Origin: Cyclobacteriaceae bacterium
GTDB taxonomy: Bacteria; Bacteroidota; Bacteroidia; Cytophagales; Cyclobacteriaceae
NCBI GenBank assembly: GCA_030584025.1
Contig: CP129487.1
Location: 434,001-498,000 of the forward strand
Reading direction: 5' to 3'
Length of the DNA stretch: 64,000 nucleotides
Part shown: one piece after another, positions 45,615 to 55,230 of the stretch
Numbering within the stretch: position 1 is the stretch's first letter
Layout of the letters: each line of letters opens with the position of its first letter
Translations under genes and position numbers: made by a program
Notes under the pieces: model-generated
Told to the model about the DNA's origin: nothing
Database searches by the model: none
Seen by the model: the letters and a program-made list of their open reading frames with translations, nothing else

Positions 45615-48600
45615 CTAATTTAACTCCTTTAAAATTTCTTCAATCGCCCGATTCAGTTGTGGATCACGTTTCTCAAGCCTGTCCTTAAAATCCATGGGCA
45701 CGAAAATATCCGGAGCCACGCCTTCCTGTTCAATATTTTTTCCATCGAGCGTGTAGCAACCCCATGCGGGTAATCGGTAAAACGATCCATCCACCAGGCC
45801 CTTACCAGATGTGAATATGATCCACCGATAGGTTTCGGTGCCGATTACCTTTCCCAGTTTTAATTCTTTGAAACCTGCAGTTGTCATTTCGGCATCACTG
45901 AGTGATTGTTCATTAGTCAGGAGTACAATGGGTTTGCCGGCAGGGGTGAAGTTGGGTTGTGAGGTAAGTTTGCCTTCGCGGTACTTCCATTGTAAATACG
46001 GCCGCTGACTTAAAAACTGCAGCACGTTATCGTGAACGTTTCCACCGGTGTTGTAACGTAAATCCAGAATCAAGGCATCGCGGTGATGCGCTTCAGAGGT
46101 CATGTCGATTAAAAATTTATTCAGTTCACCCTGCCCCATATTTTTCATGTAGGCGTAGGCAATTCGCTTGTTACTTTTCTCGTCTACGATGCGCTGATTG
46201 TTTGCGATCCACTCATCGTACAACAAATCGTTCACCTCAAAGTAACCTTGCGGTTGAATTTTTACGGTATGTTCGCTGCTTCCGCGTTTAAACGTCAGGC
46301 TAATTTCCGGATCGAGTGAAGGCTTAATAAAATACTGCTCACGGTTCTGTGCCGGATCAACCGACTCACCATTTACTTTTGTCAGTACATCGCCCGGCAA
46401 AACAGTAATTCCTTTTTTATCGGCTGAGCTATAGCGAACGATGGAGGATACGGTGTACGGTTTTTGTTCATCAAATAGAATTCCCGTAGCCAATGAACGT
46501 GTTGTATAAAATGTTTTTTCCTCATCGCCTGATGAATTAAAGCCGGTGTGGGATGAGTTCAGCTCGCCCAGCAAGTCGGTAATGAGTGTACGCAAATCAG
46601 CGCGTGTGCGCACATGGGGGAGAAACGCAGCATATTGATCGCGCTTGGCATCCCAATCGAGTCCGTGAAAGGTCTCGTTGTAAAAGTTTTCCTTTACGTT
46701 GGCCCATGTTTCCATGAACATCTGGTTGAATTCATCCTTCAGATTTCTTCTGAAGGTATAACTGATGTCGATTTTTTCTGTCTTCTTAGATTCCAGGTTG
46801 AGGGTGTGGATATTGCCGCCAACCAGTGTATAAAACTTATCGCTCGATTTTACAATAAAAGCTGATCCTGTAGTGGCACCATCAATCTTCTCGTTTTTGG
46901 GCCGTTCAAATTTTTCATAGGTGGTGAGCCAAAGGTTGAATCGGTTTTCGCTGTGGTTTGATGGATAGATGACCCAGGTTTTTTCATCTTTCTGAAATAC
47001 CACGGGGTTGCCTTGTGTGCCGAAATTCGGACTCACCAATTCTACACGGTCCAGAATGTTTTCAAGGTCAATCGTATACTTCTTGATTGCAGGTGCAACG
47101 GGCTTAGGTTCTTCCTTTTTGCCTTTGCTTTTTGTGTCTTCTTTTTTGGGTTCTTCTTTAGGTTTTTCTTCAAATAGTTTAGCGTATTGATCCGACTTGA
47201 AATCATCCGCAAATTTTTCCAACGCAACCCGGTATACGCGTCCTTCACTTAAGCCATACGGATAGGCCGGACGGTAGCGGTTGGAGGTGAAGTAAATGTA
47301 CTTGCCATCAGGCGACCAGTAAGGTGAGCGTTCGGTTATACCGGTGTTCGTCAGGTTAATGAGTTGTTTGGATAACAGATTGTATAGGAAAATATCTTCT
47401 TCAAAATTTCGCTTGGCGGTGAAAAGAATGTATTCGCCATTGGGTGAAAATGAAGGTGTTGAATTTTGAAATCCCCATAATTCCTCGCGCACCACCGTTT
47501 CACTTTGCATAGTTTTTAAGTCGATAATGCGTACATCATTTCTTCCGCTCAGGTAAACGCCTTTGGTGCGATCAGTATTCAGGGTAATGTCGCGGTTGTT
47601 TTGTGCATCGTTGGTGAGTTGTTTTTCTTTTCCGGTTCCATCCGCAGCAATGGTGTACCAGTTGGTGAAACCATTTAACGAGGTTTGTGCATACAAAAGC
47701 GTTTTGTTATCGGCCAGCCACTTTACTTCCAACACGCGGCCAAGTGGATGTGTGGTGATCTGCTGAACAATTTTTCCTTTGATGTCGGACACAAACAATT
47801 CGCCCCGCGATACAAACGCCATTTTCTTTCCATCCTCCGATACATCGAAATAGCCGATGCGATCTTTCACATCAAAATCTTTTTCTTTTTCGGCCGTGGT
47901 GTTCAGGATGGCCTGAATATTTACCTTTTGTGATGTGTTTGTTTTTGGATCATAGGAAAAAATCTGAAAATCTTTTTCAAATACCACCCGACTGCCATCA
48001 GCGCTTACTACCGGATAGCGAATGGAAGTTGGGAAAGTAGTGAGCGCGGTTTTCTTCCCGTCTTTAAAGGTGTATAAATTATATTCACCATTCCCTTCAT
48101 CCGAAATGAAATAAACATTTCCATTCTTGTCGATAGAGGGCCACATGTCTTTACCGTTATAGTCGGTGTACTTTTTAAACGTATTGGTGGTCGCATTCCA
48201 TGATTGGATATCCGGATTGTATGCACCCTTGTATCCTTTCCGGTAGGCTTGATTTTTACTTTCCCAGGTTTCGCTGAAAAACAATTCACCGTTGGGATGT
48301 TCGGCCATATTATGCACCGTATGAAAGAAGTGATCGAACAGCCGAACAGGCGTGCCTCCATTTACTGAAACCTTGTAACCTGAAAAGCGGCTGTAACGTG
48401 ATGACGTGAAGTAGATAGTTTCTGAATCCCAACTCCAGTTATCGACATGATCGTACGCTTCATGAAAGGTAAGTTGTTTTACTTCACCACCGGTTGATGG
48501 CATGATGTACACATCCTGATTTCCGTTTTGCGATCCCGTAAAGGCAATCCATTTACCGTCTGGCGAAAATTTGGCGCGTGTTTCTTCCCCTTGCATGGCA

Positions 48601-48785
48601 GTGAGGCGTAATGCGGATCCGCCCTGAGCTGACACTTTCCACAAATCACCATCAAAGGTGAATACAATGGTTTGTCCATCCGGACTTACACATGGGAAGG
48701 AAGAGAAATACAATTCGGCATTCTGTGCATGAACCAATAGAATCATGGATACAGATGCGAGCAGGGTAAGTAGGGGTCTTTTCAT
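45615..48785 (-). CDS. Tricorn-like S41 family peptidase
   Basis: The 1056-residue protein has a signal peptide, N-terminal WD/beta-propeller repeats (PD40-type, such as FSPDGKWIAFTGS, WSPDGKYIYFTS; about 20-540), a linker rich in Lys/Glu (about 540-575), then core domains, a PDZ domain (about 760-840; GITVLPGDVLTKVNG) and the S41 peptidase core with NEQSLSDAEMTTAGF (probable nucleophile Ser in SLSD) and GKVIGTETYRWII. This is the tricorn protease layout, periplasmic in Bacteroidota. The acpH gene lies 9 bp upstream, so the two may be co-transcribed. Confidence 0.92.
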   Translation of the reverse strand: MKRPLLTLLASVSMILLVHAQNAELYFSSFPCVSPDGQTIVFTFDGDLWKVSAQGGSALRLTAMQGEETRAKFSPDGKWIAFTGSQNGNQDVYIMPSTGGEVKQLTFHEAYDHVDNWSWDSETIYFTSSRYSRFSGYKVSVNGGTPVRLFDHFFHTVHNMAEHPNGELFFSETWESKNQAYRKGYKGAYNPDIQSWNATTNTFKKYTDYNGKDMWPSIDKNGNVYFISDEGNGEYNLYTFKDGKKTALTTFPTSIRYPVVSADGSRVVFEKDFQIFSYDPKTNTSQKVNIQAILNTTAEKEKDFDVKDRIGYFDVSEDGKKMAFVSRGELFVSDIKGKIVQQITTHPLGRVLEVKWLADNKTLLYAQTSLNGFTNWYTIAADGTGKEKQLTNDAQNNRDITLNTDRTKGVYLSGRNDVRIIDLKTMQSETVVREELWGFQNSTPSFSPNGEYILFTAKRNFEEDIFLYNLLSKQLINLTNTGITERSPYWSPDGKYIYFTSNRYRPAYPYGLSEGRVYRVALEKFADDFKSDQYAKLFEEKPKEEPKKEDTKSKGKKEEPKPVAPAIKKYTIDLENILDRVELVSPNFGTQGNPVVFQKDEKTWVIYPSNHSENRFNLWLTTYEKFERPKNEKIDGATTGSAFIVKSSDKFYTLVGGNIHTLNLESKKTEKIDISYTFRRNLKDEFNQMFMETWANVKENFYNETFHGLDWDAKRDQYAAFLPHVRTRADLRTLITDLLGELNSSHTGFNSSGDEEKTFYTTRSLATGILFDEQKPYTVSSIVRYSSADKKGITVLPGDVLTKVNGESVDPAQNREQYFIKPSLDPEISLTFKRGSSEHTVKIQPQGYFEVNDLLYDEWIANNQRIVDEKSNKRIAYAYMKNMGQGELNKFLIDMTSEAHHRDALILDLRYNTGGNVHDNVLQFLSQRPYLQWKYREGKLTSQPNFTPAGKPIVLLTNEQSLSDAEMTTAGFKELKLGKVIGTETYRWIIFTSGKGLVDGSFYRLPAWGCYTLDGKNIEQEGVAPDIFVPMDFKDRLEKRDPQLNRAIEEILKELN

Positions 48786-48794
48786 AAAGTAATG

Positions 48795-49385
48795 TTACGT
48801 TTCTTGTTCCAGCCAGTCATTTGAAAACTTCTGAAGTTCTGGATAAAAGATAGAAAACTCCTGAGTGAATTCGTCATAATTTTTTTTGAGATCTTCTACG
48901 GCCAGTTCCATTTTTGATTCGTACTTTGATCGCCTGGCCATACCCGAAAGCGCACGCTCAATGCCTTCCAACCGGGCATAGTTCACCAGCCAGTTTCCTT
49001 TGGTCATGTACGGAAGCATGTACTTTACGCCTTCAGGCAAAATGGTATGAAATCCCTCCAGAATTCGATAATTCCGTTCGGCAAAGTCGGGAAGGAACTC
49101 TTTAGAATAGCGTTCCCAGTTTTTGGCCAACAGGTGATCGTAAAACATATCTACAATCACAGCTGAATAATGCCGGTACGTGGGGCGCAGCCTGTTTTTA
49201 CTAATGGTCACAATCGGGTGACTATCGGTAAACTCATCAATGGCACGATGAAGCGCAATGCCACGGGCAATTTCAGGTTCGAATTGTTCAAGCAGGTTTC
49301 TTCCTTTTACAAAATCGCCAATGAAGTTGCCAACCATAATTTTTGGGTTGTCGCCTGAAAGGCTGATGTGCGCGAGGAAGTTCAT
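48795..49385 (-). CDS. acpH: Acyl carrier protein phosphodiesterase
   Basis: AcpH removes the phosphopantetheine arm from acyl carrier protein. The 196-residue protein begins MNFLAHISLSGDNPKIMVGN with the N-terminal FLAH, and has GNFIGDFVKG, ALHRAIDEFTDSHP and MFYDHLLAKNW (HD-like metal ligands). All core motifs are present. It is 9 bp before the tricorn-like gene. Confidence 0.9.
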   Translation of the reverse strand: MNFLAHISLSGDNPKIMVGNFIGDFVKGRNLLEQFEPEIARGIALHRAIDEFTDSHPIVTISKNRLRPTYRHYSAVIVDMFYDHLLAKNWERYSKEFLPDFAERNYRILEGFHTILPEGVKYMLPYMTKGNWLVNYARLEGIERALSGMARRSKYESKMELAVEDLKKNYDEFTQEFSIFYPELQKFSNDWLEQET

Positions 49386-49409
49386 GGGGTCAAGTTAGCG
49401 GTCGATAGG

Positions 49410-49477
49410 CAATAGTCAATGGTCAATAGTCCATAGTCAGCGGAAACAAATGGTAAACTATTGACCATCGACTATTG
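49410..49477. repeat. Inverted repeat of dispersed type between acpH and terB-like gene
   Basis: Arms 49410-49430 (CAATAGTCAATGGTCAATAGT) and 49457-49477 (inverted) differ at one base in 21. The flanks add more partial matches. It lies between divergently transcribed genes. Confidence 0.7.
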
Positions 49478-49526
49478 ACTATAGCGTAACAATTCCCCAT
49501 CTTCCAAGTTCAATAAATTAAAGCTT

Positions 49527-49919
49527 ATGGCGCTTTCTCAGCTGAAATTACTGGTTAACCTGGCCCGGATTGATGGCGACATTGCCGAACGTGAACGAAA
49601 ATATATCACCACAATCGGGCTGGCCAACGGAGTACCGATGGAAGATATCGTTCCGTTGTTCGATCAGGATCATGAGAATATTGGATTGAAGCATTTGAGC
49701 AACCAACAGAAGTTCGATTACATTGTAAGCCTGGTGCAGTTGATGAAAATTGATGAACGCCTCTATCAGGAAGAAATAAAATATTGCTCGCAGGTAGCTG
49801 CCCGTCTGGGTTACGATCAATCCGTTATGTTTGAATTGATGCTACACGTGCGCGAAGAAATGCAACGGAATGAATTGCAGACGCTGAAAAAAATTACCGA
49901 AAAATACCTATCCAAATAA
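49527..49919 (+). CDS. TerB-like protein
   Basis: The 130-residue all-helical protein contains the TerB family pattern: LLVNLARIDGDIAERERKYI near the start, followed by LVQLMKIDERLYQEEI. TerB domains bind metal and occur in tellurite resistance and phage-defence clusters, but no other ter gene is present here. It is 19 bp before the amidohydrolase gene. Confidence 0.8.
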   Translation: MALSQLKLLVNLARIDGDIAERERKYITTIGLANGVPMEDIVPLFDQDHENIGLKHLSNQQKFDYIVSLVQLMKIDERLYQEEIKYCSQVAARLGYDQSVMFELMLHVREEMQRNELQTLKKITEKYLSK

Positions 49920-49938
49920 CTTTTACCTTTTTGAAATT

Positions 49939-51213
49939 ATGAAGAAGCTGCTATTCCTGGCGTTGACGTTTGTGTCAATTCAACTTGTTGCGCAACGCAC
50001 TGTAATTCATTGCGGAAACCTCATTGACGGAAAATCGAATGATGTGCAAACACAAATGACGGTAATTGTTGAGAACAACCTGATTGTGAAAGTGGAAAAG
50101 GGATTCACCAAGCCCGGAAATTCGGATAAGCTTGTTGACCTGAGCAAAAAGACTGTAATGCCCGGGTTGATTGATTTACATGTGCATCTTGAGGGCGAAA
50201 CAAATAAGGATCAGGCGTTGCAGCGATTTACGTCAAACAAGGCTGACATTGCTTTTCGGTCAACCGTGTTTGCAAAGAAAACGTTGATGGCCGGTTTTAC
50301 AACAGTACGGGATTTAGGCGGAAGTGGTGTGAATATTTCTTTGCGCAATGCCATTAATCAGAAGCTGGTGGTTGGTCCACGTATTTTTACTTCCGGTAAA
50401 TCCATTGGCACAACCGGTGGTCATGCTGATCCAACCAATGGATATCGCGAAGATTTGATGGGTGATCCAGGCCCGAAAGAAGGCGTTATCAACTCACCTG
50501 AAGATGCGCGTCATGCAGTTCGGCAGCGTTATAAAGATGGAAGCGATTTGATCAAGATAACCGCAACGGGTGGTGTGTTGAGCATTGCCAAGGATGGATC
50601 GGGTCCGCAGTTTACGGATGAAGAGCTAAAAGCCATTATCGAAACCGCACGCGATTATGGCATGCACACCGCAGCGCATGCGCATGGATCAGAGGGCATG
50701 AAGCGTGCAGTGCTGGCAGGTATTACCACCATTGAGCACGGAACAAAAATGACGGAGGAGGTGATGGACCTGATGAAGCAGAAGGGCACGTACTATGTGC
50801 CAACCATTACGGCTGGAAAATTTGTGGCAGAAAAAGCAAAAGAGCCCGGATATTATCATCCGCTGGTAGTTCCAAAAGCATTGGAGATTGGTCCGCAAAT
50901 TCAATCCACTTTTGGAAATGCGTACAAGCGTGGAGTGAAGATTGCGTTTGGCACGGATGCCGGTGTGTTTCCACACGGGGAGAACGGAAAAGAATTTGGC
51001 TACATGACGGAAGCGGGCATGCCTGCCATGGAAGCGATTAAATCGGCCACGATTGTTGCAGCAGAGGTATTGGGCATGAAAGAAAAACTTGGAACTATTG
51101 AAGCGGGTAAACTGGCCGATCTGGTTGCTACCGATGAAAATCCATTGAAAAACATTAAAACGATGGAGAAGGTGAGCTTTGTGATGAAGGATGGGGTGGT
51201 GTATCTTCAGTGA
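49939..51213 (+). CDS. Secreted amidohydrolase (imidazolonepropionase-like)
   Basis: The 424-residue protein has a signal peptide (MKKLLFLALTFVSIQLVAQ) and the metal-dependent amidohydrolase barrel: MPGLIDLHVHLEGE (HxH), KITATGGVLS (probable Lys region), AAHAHGSEGMKRA (His), TIEHGTKM (His) and AFGTDAGVFPHGEN (Asp). The C-terminal EAGKLADLVATDENPL is standard. It probably cleaves amide or peptide-like compounds in the periplasm. Confidence 0.88.
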   Translation: MKKLLFLALTFVSIQLVAQRTVIHCGNLIDGKSNDVQTQMTVIVENNLIVKVEKGFTKPGNSDKLVDLSKKTVMPGLIDLHVHLEGETNKDQALQRFTSNKADIAFRSTVFAKKTLMAGFTTVRDLGGSGVNISLRNAINQKLVVGPRIFTSGKSIGTTGGHADPTNGYREDLMGDPGPKEGVINSPEDARHAVRQRYKDGSDLIKITATGGVLSIAKDGSGPQFTDEELKAIIETARDYGMHTAAHAHGSEGMKRAVLAGITTIEHGTKMTEEVMDLMKQKGTYYVPTITAGKFVAEKAKEPGYYHPLVVPKALEIGPQIQSTFGNAYKRGVKIAFGTDAGVFPHGENGKEFGYMTEAGMPAMEAIKSATIVAAEVLGMKEKLGTIEAGKLADLVATDENPLKNIKTMEKVSFVMKDGVVYLQ

Positions 51214-51216
51214 TGT

Positions 51217-51302
51217 CGGATTTAAGATTTGGGATTTGTGATTTTAGATTAATAATGTGCATCCTGTTCTGAAATCAAAAATCGTTAATCATCAATCAAA
51301 AA
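51217..51302. repeat. Dispersed intergenic repeat, gatttaagatttgggattt type
   Basis: The left part (GATTTAAGATTTGGGATTTG) is repeated in looser inverted form at the right (AAATCAAAAATCGTTAATC). Similar imperfect GATTT-rich sequences are common between Bacteroidota genes. Confidence 0.45.
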
Positions 51303-51320
51303 TTGATTCAACATTATACC

Positions 51321-52253
51321 ATGTATAAAAATCTCATTATCCTCCTGCTTATCTTTTCTGCCTGTTCCACTCTGGAGAAAAAATCAGAGCCGGTTCCCGT
51401 ACTCACCGGCCTCGATGGCAAACAATACTTTGAACCTGAACGCAGCGCAGCCACACAAGCCAAACTCGATAGCAACCTGAGTGTGGCAAAGAAGAATTTT
51501 GAAGCTGATCCATCTGAAGAGAATTATATCTGGTTGGGCAGGAGGGAAGCTTACCTTTCGCATTACAATGAAGCGATTGAGATTTTTACCCAAGGCCTGG
51601 AGAAATATCCGAACTCCTACAAGTTATTCCGACATCGCGGGCATCGCTACATTACCATTCGCGATTTCCCAAAGGCTATTGCCGATTTTCAGATGGCTGC
51701 ATCGTTAATGCCACGCCAGCCACTCGAAATAGAGCCAGACGGACAGCCAAATAAATTGAACCAACCACTTTCCAATACGCAGTTCAATGTGTGGTACCAT
51801 TTGGGACTTGCTCATTATTTAAAAGGAGATTTTGAAAGTGCAGAAAAGGCTTACATTCAATGCCTGGATGTTTCGGATAATGATGATTTAATTACCGCCA
51901 CAGCCGATTGGCTGTATATGACTTATCGCAGAATGAATAAACCGGATGATGCTGCCAAGGTGTTGGAACTTATTCGCGATGACATGAACATCATCGAAAA
52001 CGATTCGTATTACTTGCGCCTTCAAATGTACAAAGGCATGTTGCCACCTGACGATTTATTGAAAGTGAGTGGCAGTAACGCAGATGTTGATCTGGCATTG
52101 GCCACACAAGGGTATGGTGTGGGTAATTGGTATTTATGCGAAGGCGATACCACCCGTGCTGTGGATATCTTCAATCAAGTAACATCCGGAAAGCAGTTTG
52201 CTGCTTTTGGATTTATTGCTGCGGAAGCGGATTTGAACCGCTTGCTGAAATAG
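51321..52253 (+). CDS. TPR-repeat lipoprotein
   Basis: From ATG 51321 (MYKNLIILLLIFSACSTLEKK) there are 310 residues with a lipobox at FSAC. About four TPR-like repeats follow (YIWLGRREAYLSHYNEAIEI, KLFRHRGHRYITIRDFPKAI, WYHLGLAHYLKGDFESAEKA). It probably sits on a membrane and holds other proteins together. The in-frame TTG 18 bp upstream is unlikely. It is convergent with DUF2911 (6-bp gap). Confidence 0.85.
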   Translation: MYKNLIILLLIFSACSTLEKKSEPVPVLTGLDGKQYFEPERSAATQAKLDSNLSVAKKNFEADPSEENYIWLGRREAYLSHYNEAIEIFTQGLEKYPNSYKLFRHRGHRYITIRDFPKAIADFQMAASLMPRQPLEIEPDGQPNKLNQPLSNTQFNVWYHLGLAHYLKGDFESAEKAYIQCLDVSDNDDLITATADWLYMTYRRMNKPDDAAKVLELIRDDMNIIENDSYYLRLQMYKGMLPPDDLLKVSGSNADVDLALATQGYGVGNWYLCEGDTTRAVDIFNQVTSGKQFAAFGFIAAEADLNRLLK

Positions 52254-52259
52254 GAGAAG

Positions 52260-52835
52260 TTAAAATTTCAACGGAATAGTAATCCTGATTTTCTCCCAGC
52301 TGATCTGCAGGTTAGCTTCACTGTCTGAAATGTTTTCGATGGCATACAGCAAACGCTCCTGATTTTCTGCTAACCTTTCTGGCGTAACTTCAAAACGGAG
52401 AACATCTTCACTAGCATTATAATCATCGGCTAAATGCTGGTCCCAATTCTTGTTCAGGATGAATATCCATTTTTCTTCACCGGGTATGGTGAAGATGGCA
52501 TACTTGCCAGCCGGAACAGATTGCCCGTTGATGTTGAAGGCTTGGTTGATTTCAAAAGAAGTAGCGCGATGTGCACCTGTAACCCATACTTCGTTATAGG
52601 GAACCAGGCCGCCCCAAATCACCCGACCTTTCGTAACCGGTGCCGTGTATTTGATGGTGATGTGTGCATCACCAATCATCGCATGGGTTTCTTTAGGGAG
52701 ACTTTTCTTTACCGTGTCGGCTTCAGCGGTTCCGGGTGAGACCGCGTGATGCTCATGGTTTTCAGAAGATTCCTTTTTCGATTGACAGGCACTGAATAAG
52801 ATTACAAAACTGACAAGGTAAATTATGAGTCGCAT
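52260..52835 (-). CDS. DUF2911 lipoprotein
   Basis: The 191-residue protein has a lipoprotein signal (lipobox FSAC, from MRLIIYLVSFVILFSACQSK) and the DUF2911 domain (about 55-185; IWGGLVPYNEVWVTGAHRAT, INGQSVPAGKYAIFTIP). A His-rich spacer (NHEHHAVSPG) follows the lipid anchor and may bind metal. It lies 53 bp after the stand-alone DUF3347 gene and is probably the last gene of the copper operon. Confidence 0.88.
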   Translation of the reverse strand: MRLIIYLVSFVILFSACQSKKESSENHEHHAVSPGTAEADTVKKSLPKETHAMIGDAHITIKYTAPVTKGRVIWGGLVPYNEVWVTGAHRATSFEINQAFNINGQSVPAGKYAIFTIPGEEKWIFILNKNWDQHLADDYNASEDVLRFEVTPERLAENQERLLYAIENISDSEANLQISWEKIRITIPLKF

Positions 52836-52888
52836 GGTATGATGTTTTTAGCGGATGATGCTGAGACACCATCCGCTATGATTTATGT

Positions 52889-53386
52889 TTAGTTAATGGT
52901 TTCCTGCACTGAGCCACAGCGCAGCATGGATGCTCCGAAGTAAGGATTCAAGACTTGCTTTTCATCGCTTAACCAAAACGCACCTTTATCATCAAATGCC
53001 ATTGGGCAGTATTGTTTGTAAACGGTTAAACCGGCTCCGCCCGCTTTGGCTAAATCGTATATCGAAATAGAAAGCGCCTCAAAAGCTTCACGTTGTTCTT
53101 CGATGTTATCGGTTTCTCCAATAGCCAGAACATATTCATTTAACTGTTCGGCATAGTTTCCGGTTGAAGCGGCAAGTGCTGTCGCGGCAGACTTGGCCTT
53201 GGCTGCGTCATCATTCACCAATGCATTCTTTACTTCAAAGTATCCTGTCAGTACAACTTTCAGCGCTTCGTTGGTTTCCGTAGAAGCAGCCTGAGTTTGT
53301 TCTTCTGTTGAAGCTTTTTCTGTTTTTCCACAAGCTGCCAGTATAACGGCAACTACCGCAGTCATTAAAATGGTTTTTGTTTTCAT
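52889..53386 (-). CDS. DUF3347 domain lipoprotein
   Basis: The 165-residue protein starts at ATG 53386 (a GTG codon directly upstream is the alternative). A lipobox (LAAC, from MKTKTILMTAVVAVILAACG) is followed by DUF3347 (about 45-160) with LKVVLTGYFEVKNALVNDD and the C-terminal CPMAFDDKGAFWLS and NPYFGASMLRCG. The same C-terminal motif ends the CusB-like adaptor, where it is covalently attached. In CusF/CusB systems Met and Cys ligands carry Cu(I), so a copper-binding role is likely but not proven. Confidence 0.85.
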   Translation of the reverse strand: MKTKTILMTAVVAVILAACGKTEKASTEEQTQAASTETNEALKVVLTGYFEVKNALVNDDAAKAKSAATALAASTGNYAEQLNEYVLAIGETDNIEEQREAFEALSISIYDLAKAGGAGLTVYKQYCPMAFDDKGAFWLSDEKQVLNPYFGASMLRCGSVQETIN

Positions 53387-53449
53387 CACGTCTGTAGTTT
53401 ATAATTAAGTTTGATTTTGTTTCATCTAATATCCTCCCACATCCATTAA

Positions 53450-53474
53450 CATCTTCTTTTTAATTAAGAAGATG
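53450..53474. repeat. Perfect hairpin between cusB-like and DUF3347 genes
   Basis: CATCTTCTT (53450-53458) and AAGAAGATG (53466-53474) form a 9-bp stem around TTTAATT. There is no T-run after it on the minus strand, so it is not a classic terminator; it may stabilise or process the mRNA. Confidence 0.5.
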
Positions 53475-53483
53475 CGGCATAAG

Positions 53484-55172
53484 CTATCGTTTTCTAAATA
53501 CCTCCCGGTTTTCACCACATCTCAACATCGAGGAGCCAAAATACGGATTTTTAATGTCTTCAAATTCACTTAACCAATAAGCGCCTTTGTCGTCAAACGC
53601 CATGGGGCAATATGCACGGTATGCTTTCTCAGCAGAAATGCCGAATAACTCTACCGCTTCAATCAGGTGATCGGAAAGAAGTTCAAAATCTTTTCGCTGT
53701 AAATCCACATCTGTTTTTGTGCTGATGCCTTTGGCTCCTTGTTCCATCGGCTGTAAAAGTGCCATCCATTCGTTATGTGCCTCTCCCTTCAATGCTTTCA
53801 TATCAACCGAATGAAGTGCTTTCACAACTTCTTTGGCAGCTTCAGCTGCTGTTAGCGGGTTCGATTCCACCAACGCATTTTTAACCTCAAAGTATTTGTT
53901 AGCTACTTCGGTTAGTTGATTGCGAAAGGCTTCGGGTACCTCAACGGATTTTGTTTCAGGTGCACTCATCATGCTGTAGTTTCCGCTCAATTGAGCAGAA
54001 GCATCTACGGCAAACGCGCCATTGCTCACCACTTCTTCACCTTCATCCAGTCCACTTTCAACAAGGTACAAATCTTTCATACGCGCACCCAGGGTCACTG
54101 CCCTCCGTTCAAATGCAGGTGGTGTGCCACTTTGTTTTACATACACCACAGAGCGTTTACCCGTCCACAATACTGCAGATGCCGGAACGACCAACCCTTT
54201 TTCTGTGGTTTTTAATTTTGTTTGAAGGGTAGCGTTCACCAGCATTTCAGGCTTGAGCTGATTACCGGAATTCGGCACCACGGCACGCACATCAACTGAA
54301 CGGGTTTCGGGATTTAGCACCGGATTAACATATTGAATGGTAGCGTTAAACGAACTGCCCGGTAAAGCGGGAGTAGTGAAGCTCAATGCTGATCCGTTTT
54401 TGATCCACGGCATGTCGCTTTCATAGGCATCCAGCACTACCCACACACTCGACAGGTTGGCGATTTCCATCAACACACTTCCTGTTGAAACATAGTCGCC
54501 CAGTGCCACCTGGCGTTTTGTCACCACACCCCCGGTTTCAGCAAACACATCCAGTGTTGTGGTAACCTGGCCGGAATCTTCGATCTGTTCAATCTGCCGG
54601 TCGCTTATTTTCCATAGGCGAAGTTTTTCTTTAGCCGCTTCATAAAGCTGCGGAGAAATGTTGGCCATCTTTTTGGCCTCCAACAGTTCGCGTTGCGCGG
54701 TAACCAATTCGGGTGAGTAAACTGTTGCAAGCTTTTCGCCTTTGCGCACTTCCTGCCCTTCAAAATTCACAAATAGTTTTTCAATACGCCCGGGAAATTT
54801 GGCTGTTACTACTGAAAGTTGCTGTTCATTGATTTTTACCTTTCCGGTAAGGTTTAATTCGTTGGTCGCAGAAGCCGCCTTCACTTTCGTGGTTTGAATG
54901 TTTGCCAACGCAATGGCCTCGGGCGTCATTTCATGAACATGCGGATTTGATGAGCCGCTTGCTGAGGAAACAGGAATGAGATCCATCCCGCATAACGGAC
55001 ATTTTCCCGGACCTTGTTGTCGGATTTGTGGATGCATGGAGCAGGTATACTCCGTTGCAGTGTCTGAGGTGTGGTCGTGTGTTGCAGAGCCCTCGCCTCT
55101 AAAAATTAACCAGCCGAGCAAGAGCCCAATGGCCAGCAGTGCGATGTTGATAATGATTGATTTTGGTTTCAT
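53484..55172 (-). CDS. cusB: CusB-like periplasmic adaptor of RND copper/silver efflux
   Basis: The 562-residue protein has an N-terminal signal/anchor helix, a heavy-metal-binding domain (about 38-70) with CSMHPQIRQQGPGKCPLCGM, the barrel-sandwich and beta-barrel adaptor domains (about 95-400; VKINEQQLSVVTAKFPGRIE), and a C-terminal DUF3347 domain (about 415-562; CPMAFDDKGAYWLS, NPYFGSSMLRCG). CusB links the RND pump to the outer-membrane channel and supplies it with metal. The gene is downstream of the TolC-like gene. The C-terminal addition is a Bacteroidota feature. Confidence 0.93.
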   Translation of the reverse strand: MKPKSIIINIALLAIGLLLGWLIFRGEGSATHDHTSDTATEYTCSMHPQIRQQGPGKCPLCGMDLIPVSSASGSSNPHVHEMTPEAIALANIQTTKVKAASATNELNLTGKVKINEQQLSVVTAKFPGRIEKLFVNFEGQEVRKGEKLATVYSPELVTAQRELLEAKKMANISPQLYEAAKEKLRLWKISDRQIEQIEDSGQVTTTLDVFAETGGVVTKRQVALGDYVSTGSVLMEIANLSSVWVVLDAYESDMPWIKNGSALSFTTPALPGSSFNATIQYVNPVLNPETRSVDVRAVVPNSGNQLKPEMLVNATLQTKLKTTEKGLVVPASAVLWTGKRSVVYVKQSGTPPAFERRAVTLGARMKDLYLVESGLDEGEEVVSNGAFAVDASAQLSGNYSMMSAPETKSVEVPEAFRNQLTEVANKYFEVKNALVESNPLTAAEAAKEVVKALHSVDMKALKGEAHNEWMALLQPMEQGAKGISTKTDVDLQRKDFELLSDHLIEAVELFGISAEKAYRAYCPMAFDDKGAYWLSEFEDIKNPYFGSSMLRCGENREVFRKR

Positions 55173-55230
55173 ATCTTATTTGATGTTTGTGGATGCTTGT
55201 TTGATACTCATTGATGTTGATGTGACAATT

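Noticed and set aside
49527..49919. A tellurite-resistance or defence cluster around the TerB-like gene
   Set aside because: No other ter or defence gene is nearby; neighbours are acpH and an amidohydrolase.
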